From: Streptomyces subrutilus
GTDB taxonomy: Bacteria; Actinomycetota; Actinomycetes; Streptomycetales; Streptomycetaceae
Length of the DNA stretch: 64,000 nucleotides
Reading direction: 5' to 3'
NCBI RefSeq assembly: GCF_008704535.1
Contig: NZ_CP023701.1
Span: 806,001-870,000, forward strand
In this document: positions 56,912 through 64,000 of the stretch, piece after piece
Position numbering within the stretch: position 1 is the stretch's first letter
Layout: each line of letters begins with the position of its first letter
Translations under genes and position numbers: made by a program
The notes under the pieces: model-generated
Told to the model about the DNA's origin: nothing
What the model saw: the letters and a program-made list of their open reading frames with translations, nothing else
Databases searched by the model: none

Positions 56912-58294
56912 GTGGCCGCCAGGCGCGACAGAACGCACTATCTCTACATCGCGGTGATCGCCGCGGTGCTCCTCGGCATCGCCGTCGGCTTCGCCGCACC
57001 GGGGGTGGCCGTGGAGCTGAAGCCGCTGGGCACCGGCTTCGTCAACCTCATCAAGATGATGATCTCGCCCGTGATCTTCTGCACGATCGTGCTGGGCATC
57101 GGCTCGGTCCGCAAGGCCGCCAAGGTGGGGGCGGTGGGCGGGCTCGCCCTCGGCTACTTCATGGTGATGTCGACGGTGGCGCTGGCGATCGGGCTGCTCG
57201 TCGGCAACCTGCTGGAGCCGGGCAGCGGCCTGCACCTGACCGAGGCCGCGCGCAGTGCGGGCGAGGCACAGGCCGAGGCCGGCGGGGCCGAGAGCACCTC
57301 GGAGTTCCTGCTCGGGATCATCCCGACCACGCTGGTCTCCGCCTTCACCGGCGGCGAGGTGCTGCAGACGCTGCTGGTGGCGCTGCTCTGCGGGTTCGCG
57401 CTCCAGGCCATGGGGCCGGCGGGCGAACCGCTGCTGCGCGGGATCGGGCACGTGCAGAAGCTGGTGTTCCGGGTACTGGCGATGATCATGTGGGCGGCTC
57501 CGGTGGGCGCCTTCGGCGCCATCGCGGCGGTGGTCGGGGCCACCGGCATCGACGCGCTGAAGTCGCTGGCCGTCATCATGATCGGGTTCTACGCGACCTG
57601 CCTGCTCTTCGTGTTCGTCGTGCTGGGCACCCTGCTGCGCGTGTGCACCGGCGTCAGCGTCTTCGCCCTGCTGCGCTACCTCGGCCGGGAGTTCCTGCTG
57701 ATCCTGTCCACCTCCTCCTCCGAATCCGCGCTGCCGCGGCTGATCGCGAAGATGGAGCACCTCGGGGTCTCGCGCCCGGTTACCGGGATCACGGTGCCGA
57801 CCGGGTACTCGTTCAACCTGGACGGGACCGCGATCTACCTGACCATGTCCTCGCTGTTCATCGCGGAGGCGATGGGCAAGCCGCTCGCGATCGGCGAGCA
57901 GATCTCCCTGCTGCTGTTCATGATCATCGCCTCGAAGGGGGCCGCCGGGGTGACCGGCGCCGGCCTGGCCACCCTCGCCGGCGGCCTCCAGTCGCACCGG
58001 CCCGAGCTGGTGGACGGGGTCGGCCTGATCGTGGGCATCGACCGGTTCATGAGCGAGGCGCGCGCGCTGACGAACTTCGCGGGCAACGCCGTGGCGACGG
58101 TGCTCATCGGCACCTGGACCAAGGAGTTCGACCAGGCCCGGGCCACCGAAGTCCTCGCGGGTCGGCTGCCGTTCGACGAGACCTCGCTGCTCGACGACGG
58201 TCACGGGACGGCAGGCGACAAGCCTGGTTCCGGCCCTGCCACGACCCCCGTGCCGGTGCAGCCGGAGGGCGACAAGGGCGGGGTCACGGTCTGA
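56912..58294 (+). CDS. dctA: DctA-family dicarboxylate/cation symporter
   Basis: 460 residues; CAGGAGG before GTG. DAACS family: LGTGFVNLIKMMISPVIFCT, TSSSESALPRLIAKMEHLGV (serine-rich hairpin), GYSFNLDGTAIYLTMSSLFI and ALTNFAGNAVATVLIG. It imports C4-dicarboxylates (succinate, fumarate, malate) with sodium or protons. Divergent from its probable two-component regulator, 106 bases apart. A long Pro/Gly/Asp tail follows the last helix, as in other actinobacterial copies. Confidence 0.92.
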   Translation: MAARRDRTHYLYIAVIAAVLLGIAVGFAAPGVAVELKPLGTGFVNLIKMMISPVIFCTIVLGIGSVRKAAKVGAVGGLALGYFMVMSTVALAIGLLVGNLLEPGSGLHLTEAARSAGEAQAEAGGAESTSEFLLGIIPTTLVSAFTGGEVLQTLLVALLCGFALQAMGPAGEPLLRGIGHVQKLVFRVLAMIMWAAPVGAFGAIAAVVGATGIDALKSLAVIMIGFYATCLLFVFVVLGTLLRVCTGVSVFALLRYLGREFLLILSTSSSESALPRLIAKMEHLGVSRPVTGITVPTGYSFNLDGTAIYLTMSSLFIAEAMGKPLAIGEQISLLLFMIIASKGAAGVTGAGLATLAGGLQSHRPELVDGVGLIVGIDRFMSEARALTNFAGNAVATVLIGTWTKEFDQARATEVLAGRLPFDETSLLDDGHGTAGDKPGSGPATTPVPVQPEGDKGGVTV

Positions 58295-58314
58295 CGGGCC
58301 CGCCCCCCTTACGG

Positions 58315-58359
58315 TCCGACCGGGCCGGGCACGCCCCCACGGCGCCCGGCCCGGTCGGA
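58315..58359 (+). terminator. Terminator of dctA
   Basis: TCCGACCGGGCCGGGC (58315-58330) pairs perfectly with GCCCGGCCCGGTCGGA (58344-58359), 20 bases after the stop. Confidence 0.8.
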
Positions 58360-58534
58360 TCCGGGCCGTTTCCACAAGGTGTTTTTTCGGCCAGATCCAG
58401 GGCAACGGGCGTGCTGTAAAAGGTACTTCCATATCGGGGCACGCGTCTGACATCTTGCGTCCACCACTCGTTTCGTACGACCCGGCAGGCGCCATCAGGC
58501 GTCATCCACGCCCGCCGGGCCATCGGAGGACGCA

Positions 58535-60346
58535 TTGATACCCCACATATCCAGCCGACCTCGACGCACCCTCGTGCTGGCCGCCGCCCTCGGCGCCGCG
58601 CTGGCCTTCGGGACCCCCGCCGCACTCGCCGGCACCGACCCGGTCGGCCCCACGGCGCCCGCCGCCCAGGCCGCCCCCCGCACGAGCACCGCCGCGACGC
58701 CCGCTTCCCAGAGTGCGACCTGGGTCGCCGGCACGCGCGCCTACCTCGTGATCACCGCCCCCGGTGACACCTCGGCGGTCCGCACCGCCGTCGCCACGAA
58801 CGGCGGCACCGTCTTCCAGTACTACGACGCCATCGGCGTGATCGTCGCCCACTCCGCCTCCGGCGCCTTCGCCGCGACGATGCGCGGCGTCGCCGGTGTC
58901 CAGCAGGTCGGGGCCACCCGGACCTCGGACGTCCCGGCGGACGCCTACAACCCGGCGCTGCCCGCCAACCCGGCTCAGTCCTCCACCGGTGCGGGCGAGC
59001 CGGTCCGCGCCGACATGACCCAGATCAAGGCCGACCAGGCCTGGGCCGTCACCACCGGCTCGGCCAGCGTCAAGGTCGGCATCCTGGACACCGGTGTGGA
59101 CGACCAGCACCAGGACCTGGCGCCCAACTTCAACGCCGCCGACTCCGCCTCCTGCGCCTACGGCAAGCCGGACACCCGCAGCGGCGCCTGGCGCGACGTC
59201 GGCAGCCACGGCACGCACGTGGCCGGCACGGTCGCGGCCGCCAAGAACGGCAAGGGCGTCATCGGCGTGGCCCCGGGCGTGAAGATCTCCTCGGTGCGCA
59301 TCGCCGAGCCCGGCTCCTCGCTCTTCTTCGCCGAGAACACCGTCTGCGGCTTCATGTGGGCCGGCGACCACGGCTTCAAGGTCACCAACAACAGCTACTA
59401 CACGGACCCGTGGCAGTTCAACTGCCCGGACAACGCCGACCAGGCCGCGATCATCGAGGGCGTCAGGCGCGCCCAGGAGTACGCGGAGGGCAAGGGCTCG
59501 CTCCAGGTCGCGGCCGCCGGCAACTCCAACCTCGACCTGGCCAACAAGACGACCGACACCGAGAGCCCGAACGACTCGACCCCGGTCACCCGCACCATCA
59601 CCAACGCCTGCCTGGACATCCCGACCGAGCTCCCGGGCGTGGTCACGGTCTCGGCGATGGGCACCACCGCGAAGGCCTCGTACTCCAACTACGGCCTGAA
59701 CGTCGTGGACGTCACGGCCCCCGGCGGCGACGCCACCGGCATCTACAGCACCCTGCCGGGCGGCAAGTACGGCACCATGAGCGGCACCTCGATGGCCTCG
59801 CCGCACGTCACGGGCGTGGCCGCGCTGCTCGCGAGCACCAATCCGGGCATCACCCCGGCGCAGCTCCGCGACAAGCTGGCCACCCAGGCCAATGACGTCG
59901 CCTGCCCGTCGGACACCCGGTGCAAGGGCACGACCGCCAAGAACGGCTTCTTCGGCGAAGGCCAGGTGGACGCCCTCAAGGCCGTCGGCGCGACCCCGCC
60001 CGCCGGCAAGTTCTTCGAGAACGGCGCGGACTACGCCATCGCCGACAACGCGACCGTGGAGAGCCCGATCACCGTCACCGGCGTCACCGGCAACGCCCCC
60101 GCCGCCCTCAAGGTCGGCGTGAGCATCGCCCACACCTACATCGGCGACCTCAAGGTCGACCTGGTCGCCCCCGACGGCACCCTCTACCCCCTCCACAACC
60201 GCACCGGCGGCGGCACCGACAACATCAACCAGACCTACACCGTCAACGCCTCCTCCGAGGCCGCCAACGGCACCTGGAAGCTCCGCGTCAACGACAACGC
60301 CGGCGGCGACACCGGCAGGATCGACACCTGGAACCTCACCTTCTGA
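58535..60346 (+). CDS. Secreted S8 subtilisin-like protease with P domain
   Basis: 603 residues from a TTG start, chosen because CGGAGGA lies five bases upstream and a signal peptide begins here (SSRPRRTLVLAAALGAALAF, cleaved near ALAG). A propeptide (about 60-140) precedes the S8 domain: Asp in VGILDTGVDD, His in SHGTHVAGTVAA, oxyanion Asn in VAAAGNSN, Ser in GTMSGTSMASPHVTG. The C-terminal about 110 residues form a proprotein-convertase P domain (IAHTYIGDLKVDLVAPDGTL, NGTWKLRVNDNAGGDTG). It degrades protein outside the cell. Strong terminator after it. Confidence 0.93.
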   Translation: MIPHISSRPRRTLVLAAALGAALAFGTPAALAGTDPVGPTAPAAQAAPRTSTAATPASQSATWVAGTRAYLVITAPGDTSAVRTAVATNGGTVFQYYDAIGVIVAHSASGAFAATMRGVAGVQQVGATRTSDVPADAYNPALPANPAQSSTGAGEPVRADMTQIKADQAWAVTTGSASVKVGILDTGVDDQHQDLAPNFNAADSASCAYGKPDTRSGAWRDVGSHGTHVAGTVAAAKNGKGVIGVAPGVKISSVRIAEPGSSLFFAENTVCGFMWAGDHGFKVTNNSYYTDPWQFNCPDNADQAAIIEGVRRAQEYAEGKGSLQVAAAGNSNLDLANKTTDTESPNDSTPVTRTITNACLDIPTELPGVVTVSAMGTTAKASYSNYGLNVVDVTAPGGDATGIYSTLPGGKYGTMSGTSMASPHVTGVAALLASTNPGITPAQLRDKLATQANDVACPSDTRCKGTTAKNGFFGEGQVDALKAVGATPPAGKFFENGADYAIADNATVESPITVTGVTGNAPAALKVGVSIAHTYIGDLKVDLVAPDGTLYPLHNRTGGGTDNINQTYTVNASSEAANGTWKLRVNDNAGGDTGRIDTWNLTF

Positions 60347-60360
60347 CGCATCGCCCCGAA

Positions 60361-60400
60361 GGGGCCGTCGGGACCCGGGCCACCCGGTCCCGACGGCCCC
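60361..60400. terminator. Strong terminator after the protease
   Basis: GGGGCCGTCGGGACC pairs perfectly with GGTCCCGACGGCCCC (15 base pairs, 10-base loop). It lies between convergent genes and can serve both. Confidence 0.8.
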
Positions 60401-60422
60401 GTTCCGCGCGTGCGGCGGGGGC

Positions 60423-61091
60423 TCAGCGGGTCCGCAGGACGCAGTCGCCGCAGTACCCGCCCCCGGGGACCCGGTAGTAGAGGCAGCAGCTGCGGCGGAC
60501 GAAGGCCACCCCGAGGCCCGGTTCGTGGACGAACGTGCCGGTACCGCCGAGCGCTCCGTCGTCGGCCAGCAGGGCGGTCGCCGCCCGGACGGCCGCGTCG
60601 CCCTCGACCCGGTCCGTCAGGACCCGCAGCGCCCCCACCAGCGCGGACGCGCTGTTGCCCCGCAGCACCTTCGGCGAGACCCCGAACCCGTCGCGCAGGC
60701 CCGCGTCGAGCACGGCGAGGTTGCCGAGGACACTCTCGCCCAGCGACCCGGCGGGCAGCGCACGCGGCTCGGGCAGCCACAGCTCCAGCGAGCCCCCGGC
60801 GGGCAGCCGCCACCCCACGCGTACGGGGTCCAGCTCCGGCGCCCGCCCGGCGAGCGCGACGCAGCCCAGACCGACCGACCAGAGCCGCGCGGCGATCCCG
60901 AACTGGGCGGTCGAGGCGGCCACCCGGTCCGGACCGGTGCCGATGCGCCGGCCGACCTCCGCGACCCACGGACCGAGCCCCTCCGCGTACAGCTCGGAGA
61001 GCGGCCGGAACCCGGGGCCGGGCGGCTCCTTCCCGTGGGGCACGGCGAAGAAGGGCCCCACCGCCGCCAGCCTGCCCAGTACCTCGTCCAT
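60423..61091 (-). CDS. FhuF-like (2Fe-2S) ferric-reductase-type protein
   Basis: 222 residues. The C-terminus carries RRSCCLYYRVPGGGYCGDCV, the C-C-x10-C-x2-C cluster motif of FhuF-like ferric siderophore reductases. The rest is the helical FhuF/IucA-like body (TAQFGIAARLWSVGLGCVAL). It would release iron from imported siderophores in the cytoplasm. No siderophore genes are adjacent. Confidence 0.82.
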   Translation of the reverse strand: MDEVLGRLAAVGPFFAVPHGKEPPGPGFRPLSELYAEGLGPWVAEVGRRIGTGPDRVAASTAQFGIAARLWSVGLGCVALAGRAPELDPVRVGWRLPAGGSLELWLPEPRALPAGSLGESVLGNLAVLDAGLRDGFGVSPKVLRGNSASALVGALRVLTDRVEGDAAVRAATALLADDGALGGTGTFVHEPGLGVAFVRRSCCLYYRVPGGGYCGDCVLRTR

Positions 61092-61649
61092 CCCCGGATG
61101 ATCTCAGCCGGCCCGGCCCGGGCCGCCCCGGGGTCCGGTGGCCCCGCGCAGGGACGCCTCAGCGGGGCCCTCGGGGCACGACTTCGGACACGGGTGGCGC
61201 AGTCCCCCCGCACCCGCTTCCGGCGCTCCCTCGGCCCCGCCGCCGACGGCCGCCCGCGCGTGGTCCGGGCGGCCGCCCGGTGCACCGGTCCCGTCCGCGG
61301 CGCCGCCGCCCGGCGCCGCCGCCCCGCACCTCGAAGCTTCCCCGCATCACCGCAGGTCAGAGCGGGTTGACCGGCGCGCCCGCAACTGTCTGCCGAGCGC
61401 ACGTCAGACGCGGGGACGAGCCTGCGCGAAGCGTGCGGACGGGCCCTGCGGGGCGTGGACCGGGACCGCCGGAAAAGAGGCGCGCGCCATTGCCGAAGAG
61501 GGGGTTCTTCCGAGGTCTCCGAGGAGCTACATTGAGCCACTCGCGTTCACCTGACAGCCCGTTGCCTTTCACTCGTGTTTTGCACGGGGGGCGACGTCAG
61601 GGACGCAGACTGTGCAACCACCCCACCGCCCAGAAGGACCGAAGGCTCC
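61092..61649. other. Intergenic stretch, no confident gene
   Basis: Bases 61100-61340 are very GC-rich with Arg/Pro/Ala translations on all frames. From about 61480 the sequence becomes less GC-rich (CCGTTGCCTTTCACTCGTGT near 61558), probably the promoter and leader of the acetyltransferase. Confidence 0.45.
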
Positions 61650-62336
61650 GTGCCCGTACCCGTACTCCTCGCCGGCCGCACCGTGCGGCTCGAGCCCCTC
61701 GCCCCCCGCCACACCGAGGCCTTGGCCATGGCCGGGGCCGAGGATCGTACGACTTACGCCTTCACTCCCGTACCCCACGGTGTGCAGGCGTCCCACGAGT
61801 ACATCGAACGTGCCCTTGCCGATCAGGCAGCAGGTCGTTCGGTACCATTCGCGGTGGTCAGAGCCACCGACGGACGGGTCGTCGGCTCGACCCGGTTCCT
61901 GGAACTCGACTACTGGCAGGGGCCCCTGGTGTGGCCCGCCGTGCCGGGCGTCCCGTTCGGCGATCCGGCGACGGCGATCCCCGACGCCGCCGAGATCGGC
62001 AATACCTGGCTGTCCCCGAGCGCCCAGGGCACCGGCATCAACACCGAGGCCAAGCTGCTCCTGCTCCGCCACGCCTTCGAGACCTGGGGGGTCCGGCGCA
62101 TCTCACTGCGCGCGGACGCCCGCAACGGCCGCTCCCGGGCGGCCATGGAGCGTCTCGGCTTCACCTGCGAGGGCGTCCGCCGGGCGCACTCCCGGGGGCT
62201 CGACGGGGCCGTCCGCAGCACCGCCTTCTACTCGATCCTCGACGAGGAGTGGCCGGCCGTCCGCTCGGTCATCGAGCTGCGGATCTCGGGCGCCGCTCCG
62301 CGCAGACGGCGCCGCAAGACGCTGGTCCCCGCCTAG
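61650..62336 (+). CDS. RimJ/RimL-type GNAT acetyltransferase
   Basis: About 228 residues; GTG 61650 chosen because GAAGG precedes it and the fold begins at once (VLLAGRTVRLEPLAPRHTEA). GNAT features: VVRATDGRVVGSTRFLELDY, EIGNTWLSPSAQGTGINTEA (acetyl-CoA loop), ISLRADARNGRSRAAMERLG and FTCEGVRRAHS. It transfers acetyl to a protein N-terminus or a small amine. The Arg/Lys tail (RRRRRKTL) is unusual. Alone on its strand. Confidence 0.85.
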   Translation: MPVPVLLAGRTVRLEPLAPRHTEALAMAGAEDRTTYAFTPVPHGVQASHEYIERALADQAAGRSVPFAVVRATDGRVVGSTRFLELDYWQGPLVWPAVPGVPFGDPATAIPDAAEIGNTWLSPSAQGTGINTEAKLLLLRHAFETWGVRRISLRADARNGRSRAAMERLGFTCEGVRRAHSRGLDGAVRSTAFYSILDEEWPAVRSVIELRISGAAPRRRRRKTLVPA

Positions 62337-62454
62337 CGCGGCCCGCCCTCCCGCACACCCCGTTCCCCCGCTCGCCCCTGCCCCGGACGTGCGGGGGAAC
62401 GGCGCGCGCGGCCCGGGCAACGTCCTTCTCTAGGCCACCCCAAGAGAAGGGAAA

Positions 62455-63900
62455 ATGGGGAACCCTGTCATGCTTTGGCACATCCTTCGGGACGGAAGGA
62501 CCGAACCGCAGACCGCCCGCCCCGCCCCCGGGGCACCACCAGCCGGAGAGCCACCGCACATGTCGTACGCACCCGACGGGCAGCAGTCCTCGCCCTACCG
62601 GCCGGACGGGCAGTACCCCCCGCAGCAGCCCTACGGCGACCAGTACGGCCGGCCGTACGAGCAGCAGCCCCACGAGCAGCAGCCGTACGGAGAGCAGCCC
62701 CACGGACAGCAGCACCCGTACGGGCAGCAGTACGGGCAGCAGCCCTACGGACAGCAGCATGCGCCCTACCCGCAGCAGCCCCCGTACGGCTCCGAGCCGA
62801 CCGGGTACCCCGGGCAGCAGCCGGAGCCGGAGCCGCCGCGACGGGGGTCCCGGGTCCGGCGCCGGATCATCGCGGGGGTCGCCGTCCTGGCCCTCGCGGG
62901 CACGGCCGCGCTCGTGATGAACCACTTCGAGATACCCCCGTTCACCGACAAGGGCGCCGACGTCTCCTTCGGCGGGCCCCCGGCGGGCGGCGCGCAGCCC
63001 GGCGGCGAGGCGCCCGCGCAGCCCGCGAGCTCCAAGATGCTGATGCCGACCGGGCCGGCGGCGGAGTTCAAGAACACGATGACCCTGCCCGACGGGACGC
63101 ACGTCGCGGTCACCACGCTGGACGGCAAGAAGTCCGGCTTCAAGGGCAAGGTGTGGGTCTGGGCGCCCAAGGAGTACAACGACCCGAAGTTCGCCAAGAG
63201 CGGCTTCCCCGTCATGATCGCCCTGCCGGGCGGCGCCGGTTACCCGAACAACTACTGGATGGGTACCGACCTCGGGCTGCAGAAGAGCATCGGCAAGTGG
63301 TACGCCGAGGGCAAGAGCAAACCGTTCATCCTGGCGATGCCGGTGCTCAACCCGGGCCCCGACGACAAGGGCGTCTACTGGGACGGCTCCGACATCCCCG
63401 GCCAGCCCAAGATGGGCACCTGGCTGACCGAGGACGTCCCGGACCTGATGAAGGCCAATTTCCGTACGGTCAAGTCGCGTGACGGCTGGGCCTTCATGGG
63501 TTCGTCGACCGGCGGGTTCGCGGGCCTCAAGGCCGTGCTCAAGCACCCGGACCAGTTCAAGGCCGTGATCGCCTCCGGCCCGGACATCGTCCCGGACTCC
63601 TCGCTGTGGAAGGGCCACGACAAGGAGAAGGCGGAGAACAACCCCGAGCTGCTGGCGAAGCAGCTCATCGACGCGAAGGGGCCGGACGTCTACCTGGCCT
63701 TCCAGGTCGGCGACAACGAGAACAACAAGAAGACCCTGCCCTCGGTGCAGAAGTTCATCGCGGACTACACCAAGGGCCCCGTGCACACCAGCATGCGGGT
63801 GATCCCGGGCGGCCAGCACAACGCGAAGACCTACGTCCCCAACATGGGCGAGGGGCCGATCCAGTACATCAGCAAGGTCATGGAAGGGCCGGTGGAGTAG
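62455..63900 (+). CDS. Membrane-anchored esterase (PF00756-type alpha/beta hydrolase)
   Basis: 481 residues from ATG 62455 (AGAAGGGAAA upstream); an ATG at 62560 (MSYAPDGQQ) is an alternative. The N-terminal about 130 residues are a Pro/Tyr/Gly/Gln repeat region (units like PYGQQ and PYGEQPHGQQ), then a basic stretch and one membrane helix (IIAGVAVLALAGTAALVM). The hydrolase lies outside the membrane: VMIALPGGAGYPNNYW, nucleophile MGSSTGGFAGL, Asp in VGDNENNKKT and His in PGGQHNAKTY. It resembles esterase D or mycolyltransferase-like enzymes. The substrate is unknown; a wall or lipid ester is possible. Confidence 0.85.
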   Translation: MGNPVMLWHILRDGRTEPQTARPAPGAPPAGEPPHMSYAPDGQQSSPYRPDGQYPPQQPYGDQYGRPYEQQPHEQQPYGEQPHGQQHPYGQQYGQQPYGQQHAPYPQQPPYGSEPTGYPGQQPEPEPPRRGSRVRRRIIAGVAVLALAGTAALVMNHFEIPPFTDKGADVSFGGPPAGGAQPGGEAPAQPASSKMLMPTGPAAEFKNTMTLPDGTHVAVTTLDGKKSGFKGKVWVWAPKEYNDPKFAKSGFPVMIALPGGAGYPNNYWMGTDLGLQKSIGKWYAEGKSKPFILAMPVLNPGPDDKGVYWDGSDIPGQPKMGTWLTEDVPDLMKANFRTVKSRDGWAFMGSSTGGFAGLKAVLKHPDQFKAVIASGPDIVPDSSLWKGHDKEKAENNPELLAKQLIDAKGPDVYLAFQVGDNENNKKTLPSVQKFIADYTKGPVHTSMRVIPGGQHNAKTYVPNMGEGPIQYISKVMEGPVE

Positions 63901-64000
63901 CCACCCGCTCCGCCCCTTCCCGCGGCCGCTCGTCCGCGCGCTCCGGCCCGCCGAACACCTTCGGCGGGCCGTCGCCGTCCCAGGGCGCCCAGCCGGGATC
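63901..64000. other. Window end, no gene assigned
   Basis: 100 bases of GC-rich sequence. The last part (TTCGGCGGGCCGTCGCCGTC) may be the end of a minus-strand gene, but too little is present to tell. Confidence 0.3.

Noticed and set aside
61138-61554. Plus-strand frame before the acetyltransferase
   Set aside because: Arg/Pro/Ala-rich, no motif and no ribosome site; treated as intergenic.
1-64000. Mobile elements, phage genes, tRNA, rRNA, origin
   Set aside because: No transposase or integrase motifs, flanking inverted repeats, tRNA cloverleaf or rRNA sequence were recognised. The VWA gene and the remnants hint at past exchange but give no element boundaries.

Overview
The window is a high-GC actinobacterial chromosome segment, almost certainly from a Streptomyces or close relative. 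The evidence is codon use saturated in G/C at third positions, purine-rich ribosome sites with frequent GTG and TTG starts, many 4-base GTGA/ATGA stop-start overlaps, a melC1-melC2 tyrosinase pair, a DasR-type site in front of a chitinase, and many Tat/Sec exported proteins. No rRNA, tRNA, CRISPR array or intact insertion sequence was seen.

Layout. (1) 1-7875: the end of a lipid/polyketide cluster. It holds a KS-AT-DH-phosphopantetheinyl transferase megasynthase cut by the window edge, a stand-alone ACP, an alpha/beta hydrolase, a glycosyltransferase and a methyltransferase, all translationally coupled. (2) 8333-26518: mixed genes. These include a PGM1-like ATP-grasp peptide ligase, a frameshifted XRE-regulator pseudogene, small membrane or exported proteins, a DUF2975/HTH pair with palindromic operators, a DksA-like zinc protein, a VWA protein, glucose-6-phosphate dehydrogenase, a secreted NxGxG pentapeptide-repeat protein, an ALF-repeat wall protein, a NarL-type two-component system, a MEDS-domain kinase/STAS pair and an NfeD-like/flotillin pair.

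(3) 26629-40281: the most coherent system. A divergent cupin gene, an Rrf2 regulator with a DsbA-like protein, and then a long operon. The operon begins with a cysteine-containing leader peptide whose ATG sits at the predicted transcription start. It continues with a five-gene peptide-type ABC importer, an NtaA/DszA-family FMN monooxygenase, an FAD hydroxylase, a luciferase-like oxidoreductase, a hydrolase and a flavin reductase. I infer a cysteine-controlled organosulfur scavenging pathway: import, two or three oxygenative cleavages fed by one flavin reductase, and Rrf2 plus leader-peptide control. GACACC/GGTGTC operator half-sites in front of both the cupin gene and the leader tie the units together.

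(4) 40632-49253: exported Ala-rich protein, VOC protein and divergent WYL regulator around a near-perfect palindrome, an alpha/beta hydrolase next to a CGTTGC-repeat region, a GH18 chitinase with a DasR-like site inside its promoter, a KDG kinase/KDPG aldolase operon with a divergent IclR regulator and well-placed operators, and then two gene remnants meeting at one junction. (5) 49330-64000: an ECF-type sigma factor fused to a zinc motif, a membrane segment and an extracellular CAP domain; glutamate decarboxylase; a collapsed histidine-kinase remnant; tyrosinase and its cofactor; a CitAB/DcuSR-type two-component system beside a DctA-type carrier; a subtilase; an FhuF-like iron-sulfur protein; a GNAT acetyltransferase; and a membrane-anchored esterase.
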